64,000 bases of DNA from Dactylis glomerata (Eukaryota; Streptophyta; Magnoliopsida; Poales; Poaceae). Shown here piece after piece: positions 47,914-58,165 of this stretch. Positions within the stretch are counted from its first letter, which is position 1, and each line of letters begins with the position of its first letter. The position numbers and the translations under genes were made by a program. The notes below the pieces were generated by a model that made no database searches, was not told where the DNA came from, and was given only the letters and a program-made list of their open reading frames with translations. Location of the stretch: NCBI GenBank assembly GCA_007115705.1, contig QXEO01000550.1:1424111-1488110 (forward strand), read 5' to 3'.

Positions 47914-50338
47914 TCCTCCCCTTCTTGAATTGAAGACGTCCTCGACGCAATCTCATCTTCTTCTCCAAAGTATGGCTTCAAATCTGCAATGTTAAATGAA
48001 GGACTTACCGTGCCCATCTCTGCAGGAAGCTCAAGTTTATATGCGTTATCATTCATTTTCTCTAACACTTTAAAAGGACCAGCAGCACGTGGCATTAATT
48101 TAGACTTGCGCAAATCATGAAAACGATCTTTGCGCAAATGCAACCAAACTAAATCTCCCACATCAAACACAATATGCTTTCGTCCTTTATCACCAGCAAC
48201 TTTATATTTAGCATTCATACGTTCTATATTTTGCTTAGTAATCCTATGCAATGTAAGAATCTATTCAGCACGTTGTGTAGCATCAAAATTATGTTGCACC
48301 GAAGATGGAATAGGTAATAAATCAATAGGTGCACGAGGAACAAAACTATACACAATCTCAAAAGGACATAACTTAGTTGTAGAATGCATGGAACGATTGT
48401 AAGCAAATTCAATATGAGGTAAACAATCTTCCCACATTTTTAAGTTCTTCTTTAAAACAGCCCTTAACATGGTAGATAAAATTCTATTTACTACTTCAGT
48501 TTGTCCATCAGTTTGGGGATGACATGTAGTACTAAACAGCAATTTAGTCCCCAACCTAGCCCATAAACATCTCCAAAAATGGCTAAGAAATTTAGTATCA
48601 CAATCTGAAACAATAGTATTAGGCACACCATGCAAGCGAACAACATCGCGAAAGAATAATTCAGCAACATGAGCAGCATCATCACTCTTATGACAAGGAA
48701 TAAAGTGTGCCATCTTAGAAAATCTATCCACAACCACAAAAATACTATCCCTCCCCTTTTGTGTTTGAGGTAATCCTAAAACAAAGTCCATAGAAATATC
48801 CTCCCAAGGTACACTAGGAACAGGAAGAGGCATATATAAACCACGTGTATATTTGTGGTTCCACTTAGCTTTTTGACATGTTGTGCAGCGAGCAACAAAC
48901 CTCTCAACATCCCTTCTCATGCGTGGCCAAAAGAAGTGTGTAGCAAGTACGTCTTCTGTCTTCTTTACTCCAAAGTGACCCATCAATCCTCTTCCATGCG
49001 CCTCCTGCAACAACAAAAGACGAACGGAACCTTCTGGAATGCATAGTTTGTTAGCACGGAACACAAACCCATCATTGAGGACGAATTTGTTCCAAGTTCT
49101 ACCCTCTATACAATGCTGCAAAACATCTTTAAAGTCGGCATCGTTCACATATTGTTCTTTAATAGTTTCCAAACCAAAGATTTTGAAGTCAAGTTGAGAT
49201 AACATGGTATAACGATGTGACAAAGCATCAGCAATAATATTATCTTCCCCCTTTTTGTGTTTAATGACATAAGGAAAAGATTCAATAAATTCAACCCACT
49301 TTGCATGAGGTTTATTCAACTTAGCTTGACTACGAATATGCTTCAAAGATTCATGATCAGAATGTATAACAAATTCTTTAGGCCATAAATAATGTTGCCA
49401 AGTTTCTAATGTCCTAACAAGAGCATATAATTCCTTATCCTAAGTAGAATAGTCCAACTAGCTCCACTCAATTTCTCACTAAAATATGCAACAGGTTTGC
49501 CCTCTTGTAACAACACTCCTCCTAAACCAATTCCACTAGCATCACATTCCAATTCAAAAGACTTATTAAAATCAGGAAGTTGGAGTAAAGGAGCATGTGT
49601 AAGCTTATCTTTGAGTAACATGAAGGCGTCTTGTTGTGCATTGCCCCAAACAAAGGGCACATCTTTCTTAGTAAGCTCGTTCAGCGGCGCTGCAATGGAA
49701 CCAAAATCTTTGACAAAGCGCCGATAAAATCCAGCGAGGCCAAGGAAGCTCCTCACTTGTGTAACTGTTTTGGGTTGTGGCCTCCTCGAAATGGCTTCAA
49801 TCTTGGCGGGATCAACTTCAATACCCTGTGCTGTAACAACATAGCCAAGAAAAGCAACTCTATTCGTGCAAAAGGTGCACTTTGCAATGTTACCAAACAA
49901 ACGTGCAGCACGTAAAGCATCAAAAATAGCACGTAAATGTTCCAAATGTTCTTCTACAGATTTGCTATATATCAATATATCATCAAATTATACCACCACA
50001 AAATGTCCAATAAAAGCACGTAAAACTTCATTCATTAATCTCATGAAAGTGCTGGGAGCATTAGTTAATCCAAAGGGCATCACTAACCACTCATATAGGC
50101 CAAATTTAGTTTTAAATGCAGTTTTCCATTCATCTCCTAACTTCATACGAATTTGGTGGTAACCACTACGCAAATCAACCTTAGAGAACATGGTAGAGCC
50201 ACTTAATTCATCAAGCATGTCATCTAAACGAGGAATAGGATGACGATAGTGAATAGTAATATTATTGATTGCTCTACAATCAGTACACATGCGAAAGAAC
50301 CATCTTTCTTTGATACCAAAATAATAGGAACAGCACAA
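47586..50338 (-). pseudogene. RT, RNase H and integrase of D2
   Basis: RT from about 50338 (RMCTDCRAINNITIHYRH, MPFGLTNAPSTFMRLMN) is ended by TAA at 49988, just before the FDD catalytic motif. RNase H 49600-49400 (ECDASGIGLGGVL) is followed by a frameshift near 49450. Integrase 49020-48265 has the HHCC finger (GHFGVKKTEDVLATHFFWP) and DDE blocks (MDFVLGL, VSDCDTKF, TDGQTEVVNR), then TAG at 48261. The C-terminal part, with RAAGPFKVLEKMNDNAYKLE, runs through the purine tract and into the LTR with EDDEDIP and GPLTRARARQLNYQV. Confidence 0.87.
47914..47924 (-). promoter_or_regulatory. polypurine tract of D2
   Basis: GAAGGGGAGGA on the minus strand, adjoining the LTR and read in frame as pol. 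Confidence 0.78.
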
Positions 50339-52725
50339 GGACTAAGAGACACACGAATATGACCCTTGTCAAGAAGTTCTTGAATTTGTCGCTGAATCTC
50401 TTTTGTCTCCTCCGGATTGGTACGATATGGCGCACGGTTGGGCAAAGATGCTCCAAGAATCAAATCAATTTGGTGCTCAATTCCACGAATAGGTAGTAGT
50501 CCTGGAGGTACATCTTGTGGGAAAACGTCTGCATACTCCTGCAAAATGTTAGCAACAGCAGGTGGCAAAGAAGAAGGCATCTCCTCACCCGAAAACAACA
50601 CTTCTTTGCAAATGATAGCATAACATGCAGTAGTACTCACATCAATTTCAGAAATATCAGATTTGCTAGTTAGCAAACAAGTACTTTTCAAACGAATTTC
50701 GTTAGCATGTTGTGGAGCAGATTTAGAAGTACTTGTAGAAGGCATAAGTTCCTTAGCAACAATCTGATTTTCGCTCAGCTTTTTCCCCTCATTATATGCT
50801 CTACTAGCTCTAGCAAGATCATCTTTTAAAATACTTTCAGGAGACATGGGAACTAACACAATTTTCTTATCATTATGAACAAGATAATACTGATTTGTGC
50901 TACCATAGTGTATAGAATTTGTATCAAATTGCCATGGTCTACCAAGTAAAAGAGCACATGCTTGCATAGGAACAACATCACACTCAACATAATCAGTATA
51001 GGCAGCAATAGTAAAATGCACACGAACTGTACGTGTTACCTTAACCTTGCCGCTGTTATTAAACCATTGAATGTGATATGGACGAGGATGGGGTCATGTC
51101 GTAAGAGCAAGCTTTTCAACCATCTCCATGCTCGGCAAATTGTTGCAGCTCCCTCCATCAATAATAATGCGAATACAACGATCTTTAACCACGCCTTTGG
51201 TATGGAACAGATTATGGCGCTGGTCGGGCTCGACTTTGGTAATTTGTGCACTCAAGACTCGCTGTGCAACTAAACTCGGGTATTTCTCCGCATGTTCTGT
51301 TGCCATATATTCAGAATTTTGCTCCGTGGGTGCTGCAGCACATTGCTCATCAGATGCAATAAGAGCCAAGGTATCTTCATCATAATCACTGGCGGAGTCG
51401 TATCCACCATCCTCAAGAGCAATCATCACACGGGAGGAGGCACAATCACGTGCAAAGTGACCAAGTCCACCACATTTGCGGCACTGAATTTGGCTGGACT
51501 TGCCCGCAGATGCCATGGAGGATGCAGCACTCGGGGCTGGTCCCGTAGTAGTCTTCCGTGCAGCAAACGGAGGTGGTGTAGATGCTGCAGATCGTGTGGA
51601 TGTGGTCATTGGAGGTGTAGGTGCAGCAGCCCGTGAAGCCAAATTTGGTGATCTCCAAGAAGAACGCCCTGCAGAAAAATTACTTCGGGTCGCCTCGTGT
51701 TGATCCTGCACTTCACATTCAGCATTGCAAGCAAGATGGAACAAACGGGTAATAGTGTGATAAGATTTATATCTAAGAATAGTCTGAATTTCCTTATTTA
51801 ACCCGCCTATGAATCGTGCCATTAATGCTTCATTATCCTCCTCTATACCACAACGCAGCATGCCAGTTTGCAACTCCTGATAGTAATCCTCTACAGAATT
51901 TTTGCCTTGATCTAGATTTGCTAATTTGGTAAGCATGGAACGCTGATAATATGGTGGAACAAAACGAATACGCATAGCATGTTTTAAAGCATCCCACGTA
52001 GTGATTGGATTAGCATGATTAGCATGACAGTATTCAGACCACCATATGGAAGCAAAACTAGTGAACTCACAAGTAGCAGCACTAACACGTCTGTCCTCTG
52101 GATAATTTAAGCATGCAAAACGCTGGTCTAATTCTAATTCCCAAGAGAGGTATGCATCAGGGTTATAGCGACCATCAAATGTAGGCACATGTAATTTCAG
52201 CTTAGCAACATGGTCATAATCACGTACCAACAGACGAGGAGGTGGACGGCGAATGTAGGGCCGAGGACGACCAGGTGGCTGATCAACTGTGAAGTCGTCC
52301 ACGTACTCGCCCTCATACTCATCTTCCCCGTAATAATCATCCAACTGTGCATCACGGGCCTGTGTAACACCCGTAGCTCCTGCAACGCCAGCAGCCGCAG
52401 TGCCCGCAGTAGCACCCGCAGCCGAAGTTTGTGCCGGTTGATGGAGAACGCGCTATGCACATCCCTCAAAGGTCGGTGTAGGAACCACGCGAGTCGACTG
52501 TGGAGGAGGCGCGCGAGCCGGCGGTGGTGGTGGTAAGTGTGCTAGCACCTCCTGGAATTTAGCGTCGAGTTTGGCGGTGAAGGTGGTCTCGAGTCCCTGG
52601 AGTTGCTCCATCGTGTCACTGAAACGCTTGTCCACATCCTGCATATGATCAGACAAAAGTTTGGTGACGTGAGCCTACAAGGCTTCACCCTCCAGTGGCG
52701 GTGTCTCTGTGTTGTCTGGTGGCAT
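50224..52725 (-). pseudogene. gag-protease and start of RT of D2
   Basis: Start ATG 52725. Gag has a coiled-coil-like N-terminus, a proline-rich linker, the block with WWSEY near residue 225, and zinc knuckle CRKCGGLGHFARDC near 420. Protease: IIIDGGSCNNL near residue 520, LLLGRPWQF near 50940. In-frame stops: TAG 52675, TAG 52453 and TGA 51094 (the last fits CGA to TGA). The frame is lost near 50300 by a one-base deletion at the KKDGSF motif of RT. Confidence 0.88.
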
Positions 52726-53827
52726 GATTAGGACGCAAAAGCACAATTATAGAATAGAGATACAACAGGAACAGAGGTGAAAAATTCTTAATCTATCAAG
52801 CAAACCAATACTCTTACCCGTTCTTACCCTGCAGCTGGTGGCGATCAGCAACCGTCGTGATCAAACTTCAAGAAGATTGAATAGAGCGATTGCCAGGTGG
52901 TGTCAACGCACGGTGTAGGAATATGTGGAGCTCTGGGTGGCTGCAATATCTGTAGCAACAATTTCAAAACAGCAATGCAAGGTTGAATAACAGCTCAACG
53001 ATGGTACTGTGCTGGTCCTAGACTATCCCAAGCTAGAGACGCGAGCCTAGAACACCACGAGTCACGCCGCGAGACTGAAAAGCAACAGGCAGCAGTGCTC
53101 TGAACAGTGTGCGAATGAGGCGAAAATCACTATGACAGAAAGTGTCTCGAAATGATCAGCAAGGTGAAATATCAGTATAGGATCAAGATTTTTTTTTGAA
53201 ATTTCCGAAATCTGCACGAAACTGCTCCGGAAAGCATGCAGATGCCAAATTTTTTTCACTATAATGGCGTATAGCTCAAAACGATCCTAGAAGCCTAAAA
53301 ACAGTATAGCCCGATTTTTTTTTGCTCTCCCCTCCTCTTTTCTTCTGGCCGAAACTTTCTAGAACTCGGATCAAGTTACAACTCGGATCGGATCTGCAAT
53401 GTTGGGAAACAAGAGTAGGAAAACAAAAACAAGGATATGTGGTGGCGGAGGCGGTATGTGGGCGCAGGGTTGTAGCAAGGGTATGGCGGAATCGGTGGTG
53501 GCGGTGGTGATCGCGGAATTGGTGGTGGCGGTGGTGATCGCGGAATCGGTGGTGGCGGTGGTGAGCACGGAATCGGTGGTGGCGGGATCGGTGGCGGTGA
53601 CCAGAATTCGAAACTCTAAAGAGCTAGACGTAAAACCAGCACTGGACACGACGATGCAGACTAGAATTCAACAAAGCAAATACTGAAAAGAAAAGATGCA
53701 AAAGGCCCAAAAGTGTTTCTAGGAGACGGATCTAACCCTAATTTTTTTTGGCTTTTTATGGTTTATAGGAAGAAGAACACATGCAATCTAAACTACGAAA
53801 ACAGTAAGATCTCACCGAGAAACCTGA
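52726..53827 (-). other. leader of D2
   Basis: No gene seen. It includes a 27-bp tandem repeat (53485-53600) and T-runs near 53190 and 53315. The part 52970-53060 is shared with D3. Confidence 0.7.
53485..53600. repeat. 27-bp tandem repeat in the D2 leader
   Basis: Three near-identical units starting at 53485, 53512 and 53539, with a partial fourth. Unit core GCGGAATCGGTGGTGGCGG. Its length is a multiple of three, so it opens frames on both strands that are not genes. Confidence 0.8.
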
Positions 53828-53839
53828 AATCTGATACCA
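53828..53839 (-). promoter_or_regulatory. PBS of D2
   Basis: TGGTATCAGATT on the minus strand, two bases from the LTR; initiator tRNA-Met type. Confidence 0.85.
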
Positions 53840-53841
53840 CT

Positions 53842-54781
53842 TGATAGGGTAGAGGTGCCCGATCTTTCGATGAGACGATAACTATCGATTTTTGGTGGAG
53901 GTCGACGTTGACGATCCGACTACAAACATGCGAGACATTGCGCCTTAGCAATCGATACACCAACTTCCAAGGCTATTGATCACGCCGGAGCTTGATCAAC
54001 CTGATCACGAGGATCAATCCCTGCAAGCAATCGAAGAACTAGCAAGAATTATAGATGCAATCAAGATATTACAAATAAAGATGAAGGCTTTACTGAGGAG
54101 GTGGGATTTTGTCTGTGCGTAGTACAAAAGGTCGGTTTGACACTTGTGCCTATGGCAAAGAGTAGCTCGTGGCTAAGTCTTTAACTAAACAAAATCCAAG
54201 TTCTAATGACGGCTAGGAGGAGGTATATATGAGGGAAAGGGCAGGGATTTTCATACAGCCCTAATGGGTCATCCGAAAATGACCCTAGATGGGCCAATTT
54301 CCACTCAAACAGCCTCCAGAAAATCCCTAAAATACCTATGACGAAAATACATGGGTTTAACCCATAAAATAAGGTGACACAGCACCATATAAAGCCTTGG
54401 ACGAATTTTATGATTTGGTAACTTGTGAATTTCATCCAAGCATCCTTGCAGCATTATGGTGGCTTCAAAGTTCTGAAATCTTCACTTGCAGCGTCATCCT
54501 GAATCCTCACACGATTGCTGCCATCATCTCCATGCATGATCATGCTCCAATGCTTGTCCCTCTCATCCATGCTAGGCCCATCATTCCTAAGTAACATAAA
54601 CACATCTGATTTAGGCAACATCATATTCTCATGAATATTAGGAATAGTTCCTAGAAACGAAAGTACCTAATAATTTAGTTGGCGTGCACGAGCTCTCGTG
54701 AGAGGTCCTTGGAATTGTGGAATGAGAGGAAGTGTGGCTATAGGTGCAACGGTTGTATCAACCGTAGGGATGTCCTCATCA
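53842..54781 (-). repeat. 5' LTR of D2
   Basis: 940 bp, partner of 46974-47913, followed by the GGTTC duplication. Confidence 0.9.
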
Positions 54782-55202
54782 GGTTCTCCAACGGTGCATA
54801 GCACCTGAGGATGGAATCGCCCTCCTTCGAGATATTCATGAAGGAACCTGCGGCCATCATGCCAGCAGCCGAACCCTCGTCGCTAAGGCTTTTCGATCGG
54901 GGTTCTACTGGCTTTTGGCCCTCCACGACGCCAGGAACATCGTCCAGCATTGTGAAGCATGCCAGCGATTCACCATGAAACCTCATGCGCCCGCGTTAGA
55001 ACTGCACACCATACCCGTCGCCTGGCCCTTCGCGCAATGGGGGCTCTATCAAGTAGGGCCTCTGCCCAAATCGTCTCGAGGAAGCCACACTTACCTGCTG
55101 GTCGCCGTCGACAAGTTCTCCAAATGGATCGAAGTTGTCCCTATCACCAATCAAGAGGCGACCACGACGGTCAAGTTCTTCGAGTCCATCGTCTACCGAT
55201 AC
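54782..55202 (+). pseudogene. integrase of G, N-terminal part
   Basis: Continues G pol after D2. The HHCC zinc finger is clear: an H-X3-H pair near 54830-54845 and CEACQRF near 54955. The core starts with GLYQVGPLPKSSRGSHTYLLVAVDKFSKW. At the place of the first catalytic aspartate (expected GLD) the codon at 55047-55049 is TAT, tyrosine. The core is then cut by the B2 LTR at 55203, so the other two acidic residues are absent. Confidence 0.8.
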
Positions 55203-55371
55203 TGATGAGGACATCACTATTACACCACCATTATCTCCTGCTCCTATTGATGATGAAGATGTTGCTGCGAAGAAATCCAACGAGATTAGGATTGGACCAA
55301 TTACAAGAGCACGTGCAAAGCTATTGGAACAACAGGTGAACTAACTCTTAATTGAATCTGATGTTTTATTT
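55203..55371 (+). repeat. duplicated start of the B2 LTR
   Basis: It repeats the first 170 or so bases of 55566-56523, including the GPITRARAKLLEQQ coding tail. The preceding five bases are GATAC. Confidence 0.8.
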
Positions 55372-55383
55372 AGTTCACCTGTT
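55331..55383. repeat. 14-bp perfect inverted repeat at the B2 junction
   Basis: AACAGGTGAACTAA at 55331-55344 and its exact complement at 55370-55383, ending where the F-like sequence begins. Confidence 0.85.
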
Positions 55384-55565
55384 TCGGGGGACAGAAGTCT
55401 CTGTTCCGGCACCCTGCCGGGACGGGGAAGTGCCCCCGGAGCCATCTCCATCGGTCTCCATCGCCGTCACCGCCGTCTCCATCGACCTCACCGCCATCGC
55501 CATCTACCTTGCTGTCTCCTATGATGAGGAGGGAGTAGTTCTCCCCCGGGGCTGAGGGCTCTACC
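55384..55565 (+). mobile_element. F-family LTR fragment inside the B2 region
   Basis: About 180 bp matching the reverse complement of the F LTR at about 32460-32620 (CGGGGAAGTGCCCCCGG, then GAGGGAGTAGTTCTCCCCC). Only this internal slice is present. Confidence 0.8.
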
Positions 55566-56523
55566 TGATGAGGACATCCCTATTACACCACCATTATCTC
55601 CTGCTCCTATTGATGATGAAGATTTTGCTGCGAAGAAGTCCAACGAGATTAGGATTGGACCAATCACAAGAGCACGTGCAAAGCTATTGGAATAACAGGT
55701 GAACTCACTATTAATTGAACCTGATGTTTTATTTAATGAGAGTTTTATACTACCTAAGTCTATGCATCTATGTATGATTAGGTTTGTTGATAACACAAGC
55801 ATTGCACGAGGAGGAGACGCGTCGCAGCGAGATGAGCAAGACTTGATGATCAAGTGCGCGAGGGAGGAGAGGGAGGCAGGCGCACCCGGAGATCACCAGA
55901 ACATCAAGTCTACATGAGAGACAGCATGAGATGGCGCGCTAGGATAGCCTTCGACGCGATTTCTATGAGTCTAAGGCGTGCTACACTCATGGCCTGCGTG
56001 CCAAAATAGGCCGAACCCATGTATGGGTCGGTATGTACCAGTTTGAGTCGAACCGATTCCGTTTGGGCCCAAAACAGGTTGGTTTTGGGCCAGGTCTTTG
56101 CCCAGGACGCCCCAACCCCTTTAAGTACCCCTGGGGCGCCCCCTTGTGTCGTTTAGACTACGTTTAGATTACCCCCAAACATCAGAATGAAATTACTTGT
56201 AAGCTGTCCTCTGAAATCTTATATTCCTCTGTGTTTCGCTCGGAATATCTACCCCACTCCAAGTTTGTTTCGATCTGGAGTTTTGCTACTGAGAATTCAA
56301 GTGTGATCTGCTGTTCCATTGGGAATTAGGAGATTGCAGAACCGCTTCGTGGTTGGCGGCTACGTGCGCAGGTGTGTGGTGTCTCGAATATCCATAGGGT
56401 TGAAGATCTGTTGCATTGGCAACAGGGGAACAGCCGGAGAGTTCGTGTGTGTCTCACAGATTATCCACCAAGTTATCATCCATCTACATTGGCTCACTGA
56501 GAAGATCGGGCAATCCCTTATCA
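55566..56523 (+). repeat. LTR of B2 (complete)
   Basis: TGATGAGGACATCCC to CCCTTATCA, 958 bp, similar to the 914-bp B1 LTR. The pol-tail frame is interrupted by TAA at 55692-55694 and otherwise ends at TGA 55915. Confidence 0.8.
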
Positions 56524-56526
56524 TCT

Positions 56527-56538
56527 TGGTATCAGATT
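56527..56538 (+). promoter_or_regulatory. PBS of B2
   Basis: TGGTATCAGATT followed by CCAGCG, the same as B1. Confidence 0.85.
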
Positions 56539-57640
56539 CCAGCGTTTACTCGGTGAGCATCCACAAATTTATCCCCGTAGATTCGTTTTTGTTTTTGTCC
56601 TATACAGAAAAAGCCACACAAAAAAATTTAGGGTTCTTAGTTTCGCCATAGCCTAGATTGCATCAAGGTACTGGTTTCAGTCGCTGATCGTCTTTTCGCG
56701 TATCTTTTCATCAAATCTGTAGGAGTCTAGGATCCTCGTTCTTTTCTGTTTATTCGTCACGGATTTCATCTTCGTTTGATCCCTCTTTGATCTCCTTCTT
56801 CCCTAAACTATTGGCTGTATACGTGTTCTTCACGAGACAGTATAGCCAGATCCGATCGGAAACAAGTTAAAAAAAATTTGCATCGCTCCCGTGCGCCTCA
56901 CCATAGACGAGTTCTGTGGTCGCGCGAGAGGCAGACTCGCTCGCCAGGCTTGATCGGCCGCTCGCCCCGCGCGCCTCGGCGCAGAGGTCATCTGGGGTGG
57001 AGCGATACCACCAGCCTCGAGCACTGTTTCACTCGCGAGCGCTGCCCCAGGCGCCAAGACCGGCCCAAATTTGTTGGCCCAATTTGATTCAGTAAAAAAA
57101 GAGTAAAAAACAAACTGGATCGCTGCCTTGCTTTTGGCGCTGGACCTCAGACTTGTTCTGTGCTCTGGCATGAGCTTATATCAAAAAAAAAATCTTTTTC
57201 CTATTTCTCTTTTCTGAGTCCACATATTGCCCCTTTTTCTTTGTCAGCCCTTAGTAAACCTTTCTTGGTGTCTAGAACCATCCTACGAGACTAGCGTGCT
57301 TAGTGCTCTACGGGCTGCTCTGTTTCGCAATCTTGTGCCCGTTTTTGTTGAGCCATTGCTAGTGTCTTTCTTGTGCTTTGCAACACCGAGCGTTCTTCCG
57401 ACATACCTCAACTTTTTGAGCTCATTTTCAGAGTTGCATTGCCCCATTTATCTCCACAGTGTGTGTTTCTGTGGGTTCTTTGTCATACGATCAACACTAG
57501 GACTTGTACTTTGGTGTAGTTAGGTATCCATACCAAGCCCCACCGTATACCCTGGTTGTCATGTGATAGTCTTTCCCTCGATATTCGTTACATCACATCC
57601 GTGCACGTTTTTGCCTATATAAGTTGGTAAGCTCTTCTAT
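56539..57640 (+). other. leader of B2
   Basis: No gene. A GC-rich block (56880-57065) precedes the conserved second half (57230-57600). The boundary to the following G sequence is approximate. Confidence 0.65.
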
Positions 57641-57668
57641 ATAAGTGTGATTCCTCATATCATTTTTT

Positions 57669-58029
57669 CGACCCATACTCGGGGGCTTCGCCTTAAAAAT
57701 TATTCGACCCATACTCAGGGGCTTCCCCTTAAAAATTATTCGACCCATACTCGGGGGCTTCGCCTTAAAAATTATTCGACCCATACTCGGGGGCTTTGCC
57801 TTAAAAAAATTTTGACCCATACTCGGGGGGCTTCGCCTTAAAATTTATTCGACACATACTCGGGGGCTTCGCCTTAAAAAAATTTCGACCCATACTCGGG
57901 GGCTTCGCCATAAAAATTATTCAACCTACGCTCGGGGGCTCCGCCCTTCAACCTACACTCAGGGGCTCCGCCTTTCGACCTACGCTCGGGGGCTCCGCCC
58001 GTTGACCTACGATCGGGGGCTCTGCCTTT
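57669..58029 (+). repeat. 36-bp and 27-bp minisatellite of G
   Basis: Seven units of 36-37 bp (first at 57669, 57705 and 57741; core CGACCCATACTCGGGGGCTT) followed by four shorter units of about 27 bp that lack the TTAAAAATTATT part. All carry CTCGGGGGCT or a one-base variant. Tandem repeats between pol and the 3' LTR are a known feature of Tat/Ogre elements. Confidence 0.85.
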
Positions 58030-58165
58030 CGACCGTGCAATTCAACAAAGACACACCAGACTACGCACCATCTGCAGAGGATAATACATCGATTAATTTC
58101 GCAGAAGCGCACACAAGAAACACACAATATTTACACATGCGACCAAGTCATGGCACTACAGCATC

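Larger units (their letters stand above)
46974..54781 (-). mobile_element. D2: full-length family D element (CRM-like)
   Basis: LTRs 46974-47913 and 53842-54781 (940 bp each, about 37 differences by eye, near 1.5 million years at 1.3e-8), PBS 53828-53839, leader, gag-pol 52725-47586, polypurine tract 47914-47924. GGTTC flanks it at 46969-46973 and 54782-54786, between the RNase H and integrase regions of G. It has stops and two frameshifts but is otherwise complete. Confidence 0.92.
55203..57640 (+). mobile_element. B2: rearranged 5' part of a family B-like element
   Basis: A first partial LTR start (55203-55371), a patch of F-family LTR (about 55384-55565), then a complete LTR (55566-56523), PBS 56527-56538 and leader to about 57640. 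No coding region remains. The LTR is closest to B1, and the leader second half (57230-57600) is shared with B1 and C1. The right end joins G sequence without an LTR, so most of the element was deleted. Confidence 0.75.

Noticed and set aside
53371..53649. Thr/Ala-rich 9-residue repeat frame in the D2 leader
   Set aside because: Caused by the 27-bp tandem repeat in an untranslated leader; no conserved start or domain.
57647..57841. Open frames of 12-residue repeats on both strands across the minisatellite
   Set aside because: They exist only because the unit length is a multiple of three; frames open on both strands and end when the unit length changes.
57669..58029. Regular direct repeats, CRISPR-like at first sight
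   Set aside because: Units are tandem without unique spacers, in plant DNA, inside a retrotransposon.
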